Positions 35,773-48,106 of a stretch of 64,000 bases of DNA are shown piece after piece. Under the pieces are notes generated by a model. That model was not told the DNA's origin, made no database searches, and worked only from the letters and a program-made list of their open reading frames with translations. The translations under genes and the position numbers were made by a program. Origin of the DNA: Larix kaempferi (taxonomy: Eukaryota; Streptophyta; Pinopsida; Pinales; Pinaceae); the NCBI GenBank assembly GCA_027924585.1, contig BSBM01000092.1:5060001-5124000 (forward strand). The letters run 5' to 3'. The first letter of the stretch is position 1. Every line of letters begins with the position of its first letter.

Positions 35773-37250
35773 TATATTTTTCTTCTCTAATGTTAAAGAT
35801 GGTATATTATTTTTACTAAATAGTTTTGATCATAGGAATATAAAAAATTAATTGTAATATAGATTTTATATAGACAATTCGAGATATGAAATAATTATAG
35901 GAATATAAACACTCGTTGCACAATCCCTTTCTTTTTTCCTCTCGAGATTCCATATATGGCCGGTCCTTGAGGCTATCGTGTTGATCTACGGTAATAGTTT
36001 GTGAGATTGAGTTTCCTTGACGATGTGTTTTTTTACTTTAGGTTCTTTTTTATTTTGGATGTTGTAGTCTAATCTCTATAGAAGGTGATCATAAACAATT
36101 TTATATATAGTTGGATTTTTTTAATAACAATTATAATATTTTTTTCGGTGAAAAAATGTAGACAATTTAATATTTTAGTTTAGGCTTTTTTAGGAAATAC
36201 ACAAACACACACACAATTTTTTTATTGACTAAACCACGTGCATATTCATTTTAAAGTACATGCATATTTATTTTACATTTTTTATATTCAACTTAAAGTG
36301 TGCGTATATATATGCACCTTTTCTATAGAATATGCTTTCTAATTCCAATAAAGTATATACATATTCATCTTAAAGAAAATAAAGCAACTCTAATAAATAA
36401 TCCAATTAAAGATAATTGTTGTAATGGAAGTTGAATATACATAAATGTTATAGTTATGATTGAACTACATGTGGCATCTTAAAATAGCTCCTGGGTATAA
36501 CATTTGAATCTTTCATAATTTTTAATCCATATAAATAAAAAAATTCTTCATTACACAATTTGATTAAATATGGGATGGACATAACACAAAAATTTCTAAA
36601 TTTTCAAATCTATCTATGTCTCCATCCCTTAATAAATTTTCAAATCTAAACTATAGTCAATAGTGCTTGCAATAAATTCTACTAGAATCTTTAATCAATG
36701 TGTCTATAGAATTGTTACTTGGCATGAGCTAATTTTTAAGGTAATTAAACTTGCATTTAAAGAAAAATTGGTTTCCAAATTTGTTTTTTTGTATCTTTTC
36801 AAGATGTCTAGCAACAATAATCACATTTGAGAGAAGTTGGGTGCAAGACTAAATAACAAGAAGTGAAGATAAGCAAGTGCACTACTCTCTTTGCCCTCAA
36901 TGCACAATTGTTGCTATTCCCTTTGTTTGTATCCCCATTTTATCATTTATTGATTTGTATAAGGTTATCCGTCACTTATCAATAGTGAAACATTTGTCTT
37001 GATATCTTCTCATAAATGAAGTGAACCACCCAAAATTTTCTTTTATTTTGTTGTTTTCTTCATGACATTTCAATGATGAGGAATTTCTTCATGACATTTT
37101 TTTATTGTTTTCTTTGTCATTTCATCACATTCACCTTACTTCCCCTTTGTTTCCTTTCGGTGTTCCTTTGCACCTTTTGGGGCAGTTACTAATAAATATA
37201 TATAAAAAGTAGAAATGTGTTGTTGATGCCAATTTATTTTAACCAAAAAA
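35773..37250. other. Non-coding AT-rich stretch
   Basis: Short frames only; no recognisable gene, RNA or element end. Confidence 0.4.
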
Positions 37251-37697
37251 TTTATGTACATGTAATTGTATACGTTGATGGTTGATGATATATGACATGT
37301 ATATATCTTTTAAGTGTGTAAGGTAGATAAGTTATGTAAGATAGATAAGTTGTATTGTAAATAAATTATTTGTTATTGTTTTAAGTTTTTAATTAAAAAT
37401 CAATATATGCGAAAATAAATAATTAAATATACAAAACATGCATAGGACAATATGGAGATGCTTATTGGGGTATTTTATGTACATGTAATTGGATACGTTG
37501 ATGGTTGATGATATAGGACATGTATATATCTCTTAAGTGTGTAAGGTAGATAAGTTATGTCAGATAGATAAGTTGTATTGTAAATAAATCATTTGTTATT
37601 GTTTTAAGTTTGTTTAATCAAAAATCAATATGTGTGAAAATAAATAATTAAATATACAAAATATGTATAGTACAATATGGAGATGCTTATTGGGGTA
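37251..37697. repeat. 223-bp tandem duplication
   Basis: Copy 1 (37251-37473) and copy 2 (37474-37697) both run from TTTATGTACATGTAATTG to GAGATGCTTATTGGGGTAT. They differ at only a handful of sites. Confidence 0.92.
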
Positions 37698-38489
37698 TGA
37701 TAGGTTTATAAGGTTAGTTATTGATTAATAATTTATTTTACAATTTAATTTTAATGGGAATAAAATATATTATTAATTGTAGATGTTTATAATTTAAAAA
37801 ATATATAATTTAAAAGAAATTTTAATTTATTTATATGAATGTGGTATATTAACTTAGGGTATTCAATTCATATCTACGTCTAACATTGTTTACAACTATT
37901 AAATGTTGCTTAATTGTAATTTCCTTTTTTTAAGATTTAAATAACTATATAAAAAATTTAAAAAGATGTAAGAGTTATATATATATATATATTACTACAT
38001 CAAAAAATTATTTTAAATTTGGAATTTATATATAATTGTCAATTAATTTTAAATTGTATCTTTTTATATATTAAAATTGTTGATATATGTTTTTATAAAA
38101 AATTTAAAATAAATTATGAAAATTAAAAATAATAAGTGAATATGTTATAAAGTGGTTAGTCTATGTCAAAAAAAAATGAGAAAACAAGGAAAAATCATAA
38201 AAACTTAACATATTTATAAAACTTGTTACATAAATTAAGAGTTTGTCCTTCGTGATAGCTACCACTATACCTACGACTCCCATTATCATCCCACGGTTTG
38301 AGTCTCCATCGCCTATAAAGCCCCATATCAAATTCAAAACATGATATTCACATAGTGAATGACACCAATTTAAGACAGCATTATTTACATCTAACACTTA
38401 CCAACTTAGTTCTCGACCTCCTCTTCTTTACATAGAGATTTCCAATAAATGGTTTCATTTTTAACTTATCCATTCTTCAAACTGATTCT
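37698..38489. other. Non-coding AT-rich stretch
   Basis: Very AT-rich, with an (AT)n run near 37979. The minus frame at 38161-38397 has no recognisable motif. It leads into the GCAATT-rich repeat field. Confidence 0.4.
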
Positions 38490-41474
38490 AACCATCCAAA
38501 AATTGGAGTTTCAACAATTTTCATAATTACATATTGCAATTTGGACAATTACAATTAAAGATGAGAAATTGTCATCTCACCTTCCAAAAATTGCAATTTC
38601 AACAATTTTCATAATTACATATTGCAATTTGGATAATATTGAAGAGAAATTGCAATTTTAACAATTAAAAATTCACAATCTTAAAGAAAATGCAATTTCA
38701 ACAATCAATTGATTGCAACTTCAACGATCAAAATTTATAGTTTCAACAATTCAAAAATTTCAGTTTGTGTAATGTGAACAATTAACTGATTGCAATTTCT
38801 ATAATTGCATTTGCAATTTCATGAATTTTTTCATTTAAATTTGAAATTGCAATTTAAACAATTAAGCAAAATAAATCATAGTGGTAAAGAGATTTGCAAT
38901 TTCAACAAGTGGAGAATTAAGGAAGTGCAATTTTACCATTCATAAATTGCAATTTCAACAATTAATGGATTGCAATATCTGCAAAATTGCAATTTAGCAT
39001 CCAAAAATTGCAATCTTAACAATTAATGGCATTGTTGACAGTTCCAAAGTTAACAATAAAAAAGATTTAATAGTAATTCAATTTTTTGTGACTACAAATT
39101 CACAATTTTAACAGGTATACTAGAGAATAAATTCACATTTTTTTCAATAAAAAATTCACCCGAGAATTATGTATGTGAATTATGGTCTACATGGTTAGAA
39201 CTGCATCATAATCTAAGTTATTTTATGCTCTTCTTGTAGGAATAAGACACCTTCAACTCCAATTTCTCTAATATTGTCGCCTATAGGCCAAGGATATCAT
39301 TGGGAGGTCGTATGTGGTGGCCCTTGATATCTAGAAGTGTCATTTCGAGGCTAAGGACCAAGTTTCCTTCCCTTACCATGTCATGGAGCCCAATATCTAA
39401 ACCTAATACTCAATCCTCCTAATATTATTGATATCGTCAATACTCGATGCCTATGTCATGGAGCAGAATTTCAAAAATTGATTTATTACAATTCCAAAAA
39501 TTCAAAATTTATAGTTCAGTTGCAATTTCTTATGAGAAATTGTAATCTAGCCATCCAAAAATTGCAATTTCAGCAATTAATCACAATGAAAAAATTCAAT
39601 TTTGACAATACAAAGTAACAATTTTAACAAGTATATGATTGAGGAGAAATTGATGTTGTTTTACATTCAAAAAATGGTTGATTGCAATTTCATCGATAAA
39701 GAATTACAATTTCAACGATTGAAGAATTATTATTGCAATTTCAACTGTAGGAAAATGCAATTTCAGCATTTTGATAATTACAACTTTGAGAATTTCAACA
39801 AGTATAATTGAAGAGAATTCATATTTTGTAAGAGAAAAGTGCAATTTCAACAGACTGAAGTCTACAATTTCAACGATCATGAATTGCAATGAACCAAGAA
39901 TTTAAAAATTAAAGCTATTATAAGTTTTTATGAGAAAATGTAATTTGACTATCGAAAAATTGCAATTTCAACCATTTTCATAATTGCATATTGCAATTTG
40001 GACAATTACAAATTCAATAATAAACATCTTGAAGAGAAATTACAAAATTGCCAATTACAAATTCACAATTTTAACAAGATTGAGGGAAATTCATTTTTTT
40101 TATAGAAAAAGCAATTTCCACAATAAGGTGACTTCAATTTCAAGAATCAAAATTCATAGTCTCAAACAATTTGAAATTTGTAAAAAATGTAGATTTTTAT
40201 CAAAAAAATCAATTGCAACAATGTCAATAATTAATTGATTGCAATTTTGATAACTATATTTGCAATGTCATGATTTTTTTATTTAAATTTGAAATTGGAA
40301 TTTTGAACTTGCTATAATTACCAATTCAATAAATTTAACAACTACAAATTTGCAATTCCTTTCTTTTAATGAAAAACGTTATTTCAACGATCAAGAATTG
40401 CAATTTCGGAAACTAAAAATTTGAAATTTCATGTAGCAATTATAGGAATTTTGTATCCAAGTTGTAATTTCAATTTCAAGGAAATGCAATTTTGGACAAT
40501 AAAATGATTCAAGAGAATTGCGATTTGGCAACTACAAATTAGAAATTTCAACTTGTGATTGACGAGAAAGTTGTAATTGTTTAAGGAAAATGCAATTTCA
40601 ACAATTAACTGAAAGAAATTTGAACTGGGAGTAGAAATTGCATGTTGTTGGATGCTAAAATTGCAATTTCAGTAATTTATTTTATCCATCCATGCAATTT
40701 AGATATTTGCACATTGCAATTGAAATTGTAGTTTTGGTAGTTTCAAAGTCAACAAAAAAGATTGAGTTGCAATGCAATTTTAGGGACTACAAATTTACAA
40801 TTACAACAAATATACTAAAGAACAAAGTCACAATTGTTTAACAAAAACTGTAATTTCACCACCCAAGAATTGCAATTTCAACATTTAAATAATTACAAAA
40901 ATTGCAATTTCAACAATTAATGAATTATAAAAATTGCAATTTCAACTCTAGGAAATTGCAATTTTTGCAATTACAATTGAAAATTTCAAAAAATAAAAAG
41001 ATTGATGAGAAATTGCAATCTTAGCAACTACAAATTCCAAATTTCAACAAGTTTATGACTGAAAAGAAATTCAAATGTTTCTAACAAAAAATGTAATTTG
41101 AACAATTAATTGATTGCAATTCCACCAACCAAAAAATTGAGTGATTGCAATTCCACCAACCAAAATATTGCAATTTCAACAATTGGATAATTATTTTTAT
41201 TTTTTTAAAGAGAAATTGCAATTTTAGCATTAGAGATTGCAATTTTGGCAATTTCAACAATTAATTGATTGCAAGATAATTGCAATTGCATGATTTTTTT
41301 ATCCAAATTGCAATTTTCACTTCAAGAAATTGCAACCACTATTGGTTCCAATGAGCTTTATGCATGGTGACCTTAGTTCTAATCCTCCCAAGGTAACTGG
41401 GAAGAAACATTTAAAATCCATCCATGTGAAAGATTGGTGTGGCCTAGTTCTTAGACCACAAGCTAGTCCCATAT

Positions 41475-42360
41475 GCCACAAAAAAATACAAATTTGGTAA
41501 TTTCAAAAGTATATGCAATTTTTATAATTTTCCAATTCTTGAATGCATGAAATTGCAATATGCAATTATCAAAATTGTAATCAATTAACTGTTGAAATTG
41601 CACAAATTGTAATATTTGGATGTTAAAATTGCAATTTTTATAATTCTTCAATTGTTGAAATTGCAATTAATCAATTGTTGATGAAATTTCATTTTTTTTT
41701 TTAAAATATGTAAAATTCTTCTTAATCATATATTTGTTGAAATTGCAAATTTGTATTCCAATCTTCTTATTAATGAATTGCAATTTTAATTGCAATATGT
41801 AGATATTGAAATTGCAATCAATTAATTGTTGAAAATTAAATTTTTGGATGTTAAAATTGGATTTCTTTTTTCATTCTCCTGTTTGAAATTTGTTAAAATT
41901 GTAATTTCTTGAACTTGATATTGCATAAATTGCATTATATTTTAATTCTTCAATTTTTGAATTTGCAATTTTTTGTCGTTGAAATTGCAAATAATCAATT
42001 GTTAATGAAATTGCATTTTTGGTTAAAAATATGTGAAATTATTCTTAATCATATATTTGTTGAAATTGCAAAAAATTGTATTATGATCTCTTCTTATTAA
42101 TGGATTACAATTTCACTTGCAATATGCAAATATTGAAATTGAATCAATTAATTGTTAAAAATGTAATTTTTGGATGTTAAAATTGAATTTTTTTATATAC
42201 ACAAAATTGGAAACAATTAATTGTCGAAATTGTAGTTGTTTGAAGCTATAGTCCAATTTTTCATTAAAAGGTCACAGTTGTTATAATTCTACACTTCTTG
42301 AAATTGCAATTTTTGTTTGTTAATTATTGAAATTTCACTTTTCCTTTAAAAAATGTGATT
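41475..42360 (-). repeat. Inverted block within the repeat field
   Basis: Here the plus strand shows AATTGTTGAAATTGCAA-type motifs, the reverse complement of the rest of the field. Two sub-units starting ATATTTGTTGAAATTGCAAA (about 41730 and 42050) repeat with about 320 bp spacing. The junctions fall beside the non-repeat island at 41340-41470 and near 42360-42400. Confidence 0.8.
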
Positions 42361-43460
42361 TTTTAGTGAATCAACTTTTTAATGTTAAATTAAAATTATA
42401 TCATCCATAAATTGTAATTTTAGTAATTTTAACAATGAATTAATTAATTAGTTGTAATTGTCAATTAAATTAATGAATTGCAATAGTCAACAATAAAAAA
42501 GATTGAATAATAATTACAATTTTAGCCACTACAAATTCATAATTTTAACAAGTATAGTAAAGAATAATTAGAAAATGGGTTGAAATTCTATTGTTAGAAA
42601 CACTTAGTAAGCACTTACAAGAATTTAGGTGGTGTGGGTTGTTTCCATAGTGGGTTAAATTATTGTATGGCATACATCTGTAAATAAATTCATAAAAGCA
42701 TAAAAGCATACATCTATATAAATTGCAATTTCAATAATCAATCTATATAAAAGTATACATCATTTTGGGCCCCCCTTTTTGACAAAATTGCAATTTAGCA
42801 TCAAAAAATTGTAACCTCAAAAATCAATGACAATTTGACGGTTCCAATGTCAACAATAAAAAAGATTGAGTTGTAATTGCAATTTTAGTGACTACAAATT
42901 CATAATCGTAACAAGTATGTTAAAGAATTGTGAATAGTGAGTACAAATTCACAATTTCAACAAGTATAAGATTGAGAAGAAATCTACATTTAAAGAAAAA
43001 ACGACAATTTCAACAATCGACTGATTGCAAATACGGTGACTAAGAAGAATTGCAGTTTCAACAATTGGAAAGTTAATTGATTGCAATTTGGATATCTGCA
43101 TATTGTGATTGAAATTGCAATTTTGGCAGTTCCAAAGTCAACAATAAAAAAGATTGAGTAGCAATTGCAATTTTAGCAACTACAAATTCACAATTTCAAC
43201 AAGTATGCTAAAGAACAAATTCACATTTTTTTAACAAAATTGCAATTTCATCAACCAAGAATTGCAATTTCAATAATCAAAGAATTATAAAAAAATCAAT
43301 CTTCAAATTACAATTTCAAGTTAAGGAAATTGCAATTTTGAAATTAGTATTCATAAATGCAACAATAAATTTGTAGTTTCAACAACTACAAAATAAGAAT
43401 AAATTCACATCTTTTTAACAAAAAATGCAATTTCAACAAATATAGGATTAAGAAGAAATT

Positions 43461-44415
43461 CCTCTCTTGACCCATGCCTTACTTTAATGTCTCTTTTTGA
43501 AATATGCCACACTAAGTGTATTTAGAATATGATCCTCTAGTGACAACCACTCGTGTATTCCTCATGCATGCCCCACTTTCCCTCTTGATATTCTAAGGTG
43601 TTGAAATTGAGTGAATGGTTATCAACATAGTCATAAGATCCTCAACTATGTTTGACCTCCTTCCTTTCAAAAAAAACACCATGTTTGCCAATAGAGATTA
43701 ATAAGCTTATTAGAGATAGATAAATGTGGTTTAAAAGCCAATGATATTCAATTGTGATAGTTTGTGGATATTAAGACCCATATTTATGAAGTTCTAGAAA
43801 TATCTTTTAGTTCTAGAAATCCTATATGAAATTGCATACCTCTATGTCCATACAAAATCATTATCCTTATGCTTCAGGTAAAGGGGATTAATTTCTTCTT
43901 CCAATAGAGCTTCCACTCAACCATTGGCTTAACTTAGGCACAACATTAGAAATGTGATAGTGCATTCCTATTGAGCACATTGATTAGAAGAATACGGAGT
44001 TAAAAATTTTATGTGTATCAAAGGATTCATGCCTAATTAACAAATGGTCATATCTATGCTTATACAACTATTTATCCCTTCTTGGGTCCACAAGCATGTG
44101 AAAAATTCCAACAGCACTCTCTCTAAAATGGCCCGTCATCCCTTATTGAGCCTCAATATGGTGAACTATTGAAAGTTAAAATGAAGAAGCAGAAGAAAAC
44201 ATAATGAGCAGTTGAGTTTGAGACACCCTTATCACCCAAGCAATGTAATGCATTACACACTTTGGGATACCTCTTCACAACTTCCTGTAAGAAATGGTCA
44301 TCTAGACATTCCCAACATTAATAACCAAAATAAAATCGAGGACTGTGTACACCTTCCATCCCTTTGGTCATGTCCATGTACCATGTGCCCAGTTGACCAA
44401 AATCATAGATCTCCA
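43461..44415. other. Non-repeat island inside the repeat field
   Basis: About 950 bp without the GCAATT motif. The 78-codon frame at 44212-44448 is not recognisable. The edges are abrupt: repeat motifs stop at AAGAAATTCCTCTC and resume at CAATTTCAACAAGTATAATTG. I could not find terminal repeats that would make it a clear insertion. Confidence 0.5.
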
Positions 44416-44754
44416 AGCACAATTCACAATTTCAACAAGTATAATTGACTAAATTCACAATTTTAACACGTACAATTGAGGGTAATTCACATTTTAAAAG
44501 AGAAAATGCAATTTCAACAATTAATTCACTAATGTTTCAATGATCAAATTTACAATTTCAAGAATTCCAAAATTATAAAAATTGTATTTTATTTTTAGCA
44601 AAAATTTCAACTTCGACAATGTCAACAATTAATTGATTGCAATTTTGATAATTACATTTGCAATTTCATGATTTTTTCATTTAAATTTTAAATTGCAATT
44701 CTGACATTTGGATAATTACAAATTCAAGAATTTAACAACTACAAATCTTGGCAA

Positions 44755-46420
44755 ATGTTTCACTATTGCATTTTGTTTCTTACAGCACTAGGATTTAAGA
44801 TTTTTCCTCCCTGATTTTTTTGCAAAGTAGCCTATGTTTTGATTTTCCATTAACACCTCATATATTCCAGGAGATGAATTTCATTGAGAAATGTGGGGGC
44901 TGGAAGAGTATATCTCAGTGACCTGGGAATATTTCCTTGAGTTAACCAATTATTCTATGACCTCTTTAAGCCATTGCTTGTTGCTTTTTCTCCCTCTTCC
45001 CTCGCTTCCTGTAGATTCTTTTTGGTGTATTTGAGCTTGATAGTGCAGACTCCTAGAGGATATTTGGCTCTCAGTTTGAGCAATGCTTCCTAGAATAGAA
45101 AATTTTATTTCTCGGGATTAATTGGTGATCTTCTGTTTGAATCCATCTTCTATGCTATATAAGTCTAGGTTGTCTAGGTCCATATAGTTAAACTCTTCAT
45201 GATTGGAAACCAAATCTAGTTTTATGGTTGACTTAGCCTTAGTCTTCTTATGCTTATTATGTGAAGTTTTGACCCCCTCCTTTCCAAGGTTTGAGACTTG
45301 ATGTTGTTGCTCCAAACTATCGGTTTTGTCAAATCTTGGCGATGCTAGTGATTTTGATAGTCCTACATCTTTTACCTCCTCTTGAAAGTCATTGAGGGCT
45401 TCAAATCTATCACTTATTTCTCCCTTTCGAGATTGGTCTAGTGGTTGGATTCTTTTGGAGTGTTTCCTACAACTTGTGACCTTAGTGTAACCATCTTCGT
45501 CTACATGAGGGTTTGATTGGGTTGATTGAGAGAAGCATTCAAAGGAAATTCCCGAAAGAGGTGGCCATTCTCATGGAATTTTCGACATCAAAATGGGATG
45601 TGCTCATAATGAAGCGTTTGAATCCATTCTAAGTCTTCATACCATAGAGAAATAGATTCAGGAAGTGCTTTGGAAATGTTCATATAGACATAGATTTGAG
45701 CATATGAGGTATAGATCTTGACTCTTGTGGCTTCTAAAACTCTAAAAAACAAACCAATTGTGTTTCCAATTCCCTCCAGAGTTTCCAAGTCCCCATCTTC
45801 CTAAGGTAACAAATACAATCGGATCGAAATAGGGGTGTGGGTAAATTCCTCTTTCTTAGGACTAAATTTGTATATCCAAAATATCAGGTACAACCTTGTT
45901 GAGTTGCAAAAGTAAGGCCCATTGTCGAATATGTGGTCCTTATCCTCCATGTTGGAAAAAATGACAGTGAACATCCTTTGGATCCAAGTCTTAAGTCATA
46001 GTGGGATTTGGGTTTCCATTTATTATTTATCCATCAGATCAAGGCTTTCTCTATTGGACAGATACCCAAAAATTTTCCAATCATTGTATGATCCTTGATG
46101 TATTGGATTCTTTGGTTGATATGCTTGATGTCACCTCGTATTGGCGTGCTCTCCATCTTCGAAATGCATCTCCCTATGATTCGAAAATTTCCTCTGGTTT
46201 TATTTTCCTTCATAAATTTATCAATGAGCGCTTGGGTTTAGATGAGGGTTCCCATTCCTTCCATTTCCTCATCATTATCTATGGGTGAATGTGATAGGTT
46301 CTAGTTAAAACTGTTAGTTGGAGGATGGTTTCCATGTCTTGTCGTAGGATCCAATGCTAGAGGGGGATTGGGTTGCCTCTTCCCTGAACATCTATGCTTG
46401 AGAGCTTCAGGGTTGAATGC
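44755..46420 (-). pseudogene. Non-LTR retrotransposon (LINE), ORF1 plus start of ORF2, truncated
   Basis: Read on the minus strand. ORF1 begins about 46410 (MHSTLKLSSIDVQG). It contains a DUF4283-type domain (W-K-P-K-x-HYDLRLGSKG, then TLEGIGNTIG, ATRVKIYTSYA, YVYMNISKALPESIS, YEDLEWIQTL, YEHIPF) and then a zinc-knuckle position (about 45547-45590) in which both key Cys of the CX2CX4HX4C pattern after the first read Phe. Stops and frameshifts interrupt it. About 210 bp after the ORF1 end (45118), an ATG at 44884 opens MKFISWNI-GVNGKSKHRLL and ending in ETKC, the N-terminus of an APE-type endonuclease of ORF2. Homology stops where the GCAATT repeat field begins, so reverse transcriptase is absent. 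Confidence 0.8.
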
Positions 46421-47230
46421 ATGGCGACAGTGGCTAGGAGCACCACAAAACCCTAAATGGGATAGCGATAAAAACAACTAGATGCCCAATGGAATCCGTT
46501 GTCTCTCTCCTTCATTGCATTGTCCCAATGTCAAAATTATTTTGGTCTTGACAACCACTATAAAGAGTATTTTTTTGTAATGGGAAAAAATAGAGTCATC
46601 TTTGTTCTTGTTACTCTAGTTATTTATATGGATGTTAAGTGTTAGTTATCAATTGTAAAGAAACATTGAGAAAATTTGAGTAGATCCAAAAGTGTTTTAT
46701 AATTAATAATTTTAAAATTGAAAGCAATATTAGCCAGAGCCTCCCTCGGTCGGTAGCGGCTCTCCAGCTTCTTGCTTCTGCCCATAAGGCTCCATGTCAA
46801 GGCCTACAATCATAGTTGAGAATTCTCAGCTTTTGTCCTTCAAAAATATATAGGCAAGATGTGAAATCATTAGTCAATACTACCTTCAAAGTGTTACTTG
46901 CAGTGGAATCCTTCAAAGGCATGTTCATTTTCTTAAATTCACCAGAAGTAATATCGTCAAGACCAGGATAACCACTCGAGCGGAACACGGCTTCTTCATT
47001 ACCATCCACACACTTGAAATTTCTCAGATTGAGAAGCCCAAAGGCGAAAATCCTGAGAACAAACCACTGTCAAGGAACTGCAGCTTTTCATGGTGCCTCG
47101 ATTCTTCACTTCACCAGAACTGCAATCGAACCATACAACACCAGCAGTGTTCAACCAAGGCCTCTGCTAAAAGCTTGAAAATATTTCGAATGGGCGGGCA
47201 AATAAAAGTGTCACAAAATTCAAATTCAAA
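46421..47230. other. Stretch with an unrecognised minus-strand frame
   Basis: 46421-46560 may be the LINE 5' leader. A 70-codon minus frame (46797-47009) reads MDGNEEAVFRSSGYPGLDD and has no domain I recognise. It is more GC-rich than neighbouring repeats and could be a gene remnant. Confidence 0.3.
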
Positions 47231-47289
47231 TTCAAATGAGTGGAGAGTTAATGAACGGCGAAGTGACTAGCCCTGGGAAAGCACGTTCA

Positions 47290-47530
47290 CTGCACACTGC
47301 AAACCTTTGACCTCTAAGAAACCCATCCAATTGTAGTATCGAATTCATGTAGATGGGCTCTTCTCGTTCCCAAACATTAACAGCCCTGTTGGCCAATCCT
47401 GAGTAGAGAATTTCTCCATATGTGCTAAGGGAAAGCGCGTTCACTGCACCAGATTGTTGGACGGTGAGAATCTGTGTGAGCACACTAGGGTTGTTGTAGA
47501 GGATGCCATGGGACAGAACGAAAAACCCGT
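47290..47530 (-). pseudogene. WD40-repeat fragment, JINGUBANG-like
   Basis: The minus strand reads LTQILTVQQSGAVNALSLS, YGEILYSGLANRAVNVWERE and GFLRGQRFAV. This is the WD40 blade pattern of plant JINGUBANG-type proteins (AVNALALS, VLYSG, VWERE, LRGH..AV). The His of LRGH reads Gln, the next blade is missing, and downstream sequence diverges. Only about one blade is present, 30-270 bp from the retrotransposon's left end at 47563. It is a short fragment, so the family assignment is tentative. Confidence 0.45.
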
Positions 47531-47562
47531 GGATGACGCCGGGTTGTTAAAAAGGAAAGAAG

Positions 47563-47973
47563 TGTTGGATTTTTGAGTGACAACAATATTCAAACGTGGA
47601 TTTCTGGGAAGATTGGGGGTTTAAAACTTCATACAAACAGAGTTTTTCTACAGAGCTACAGCTCTAAAAACACCAGAACGGGAGCGAATGTTTTTTTTTT
47701 TTTTAATTATCCTCCTCTGCTACCTCACAAAATACAATACCAGGAATACATAAAACTAGGCAATTCATCTCCAACTCCCAGGAGGCAAAACACGCCGATT
47801 CTAGATACTTCTGCATCATGTAAAACAGTGCCTACTCTACAGACTTCTTCCGCAAGCTATTTCTTTACAAAGTTACAAGTGCCACATTAAATTGGCATTC
47901 TACCTACCACATTAAATCTACAACCGTCAAACTGATTACTTGCGATGGGAGGAATTAACTACACCTTCCAATA
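47563..47973 (-). repeat. 3' LTR, 411 bp
   Basis: In plus orientation it starts TGTTGG and ends CCAATA. It differs from the other LTR at six sites (one in TTTCTGG/TTTTTGG, two at the end of the poly-T run, one in CCAGG/CCAAG, one in AACAC/AACGC, one in CTACAG/CTAGAG). On the element's own strand the terminus is TA instead of TG. A transcription-like poly(A) run (T on the plus strand) lies inside. Confidence 0.96.
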
Positions 47974-47985
47974 CTCCCCCTTAAT
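47974..47985 (-). other. Polypurine tract
   Basis: On the minus strand AATTAAGGGGGAG abuts the 3' LTR (TATTGG...), the expected plus-strand priming site. Confidence 0.85.
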
Positions 47986-48106
47986 TCTGACCATAATGAG
48001 TTATAGCAATTACAAAATTTATAAGAATACTAACATCTAAAACATTTAATTGGCGTGGTTCAGCAGTGCCTCTAAGGGCTTACAAAAATACATTTTAACA
48101 TACTTT

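Larger units (their letters stand above)
38490..44750. repeat. Field of degenerate TTGCAATTTCAACAATT repeats
   Basis: Over about 6.2 kb the motif TTGCAATTTCAACAATT and one- or two-base variants recur many dozens of times at irregular spacing. They are mixed with ATTGATTGCAATTTC, CTACAAATTCACAATTT and AACAAGTAT. The core AATTGCAATT is palindromic, so orientation is judged by TTTCAACAATT versus AATTGTTGAAA. The field is forward at about 38490-41340, reversed at about 41475-42360, forward again at about 42380-43460, and forward at 44420-44750. Unlike-sequence islands lie at about 39180-39470, 41340-41470, 42590-42720 and 43461-44415. The small frames here are products of the repeat, not genes. 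Confidence 0.88.

Noticed and set aside
39602-42100. Asn/Phe/Ile-rich frames within the GCAATT repeat field
   Set aside because: Low-complexity translations of the repeat itself; no conserved protein pattern.
38490-44750. CRISPR-like array
   Set aside because: Motif spacing is irregular, units are degenerate and the context is a plant nuclear genome; no direct repeats of constant length with unique spacers.
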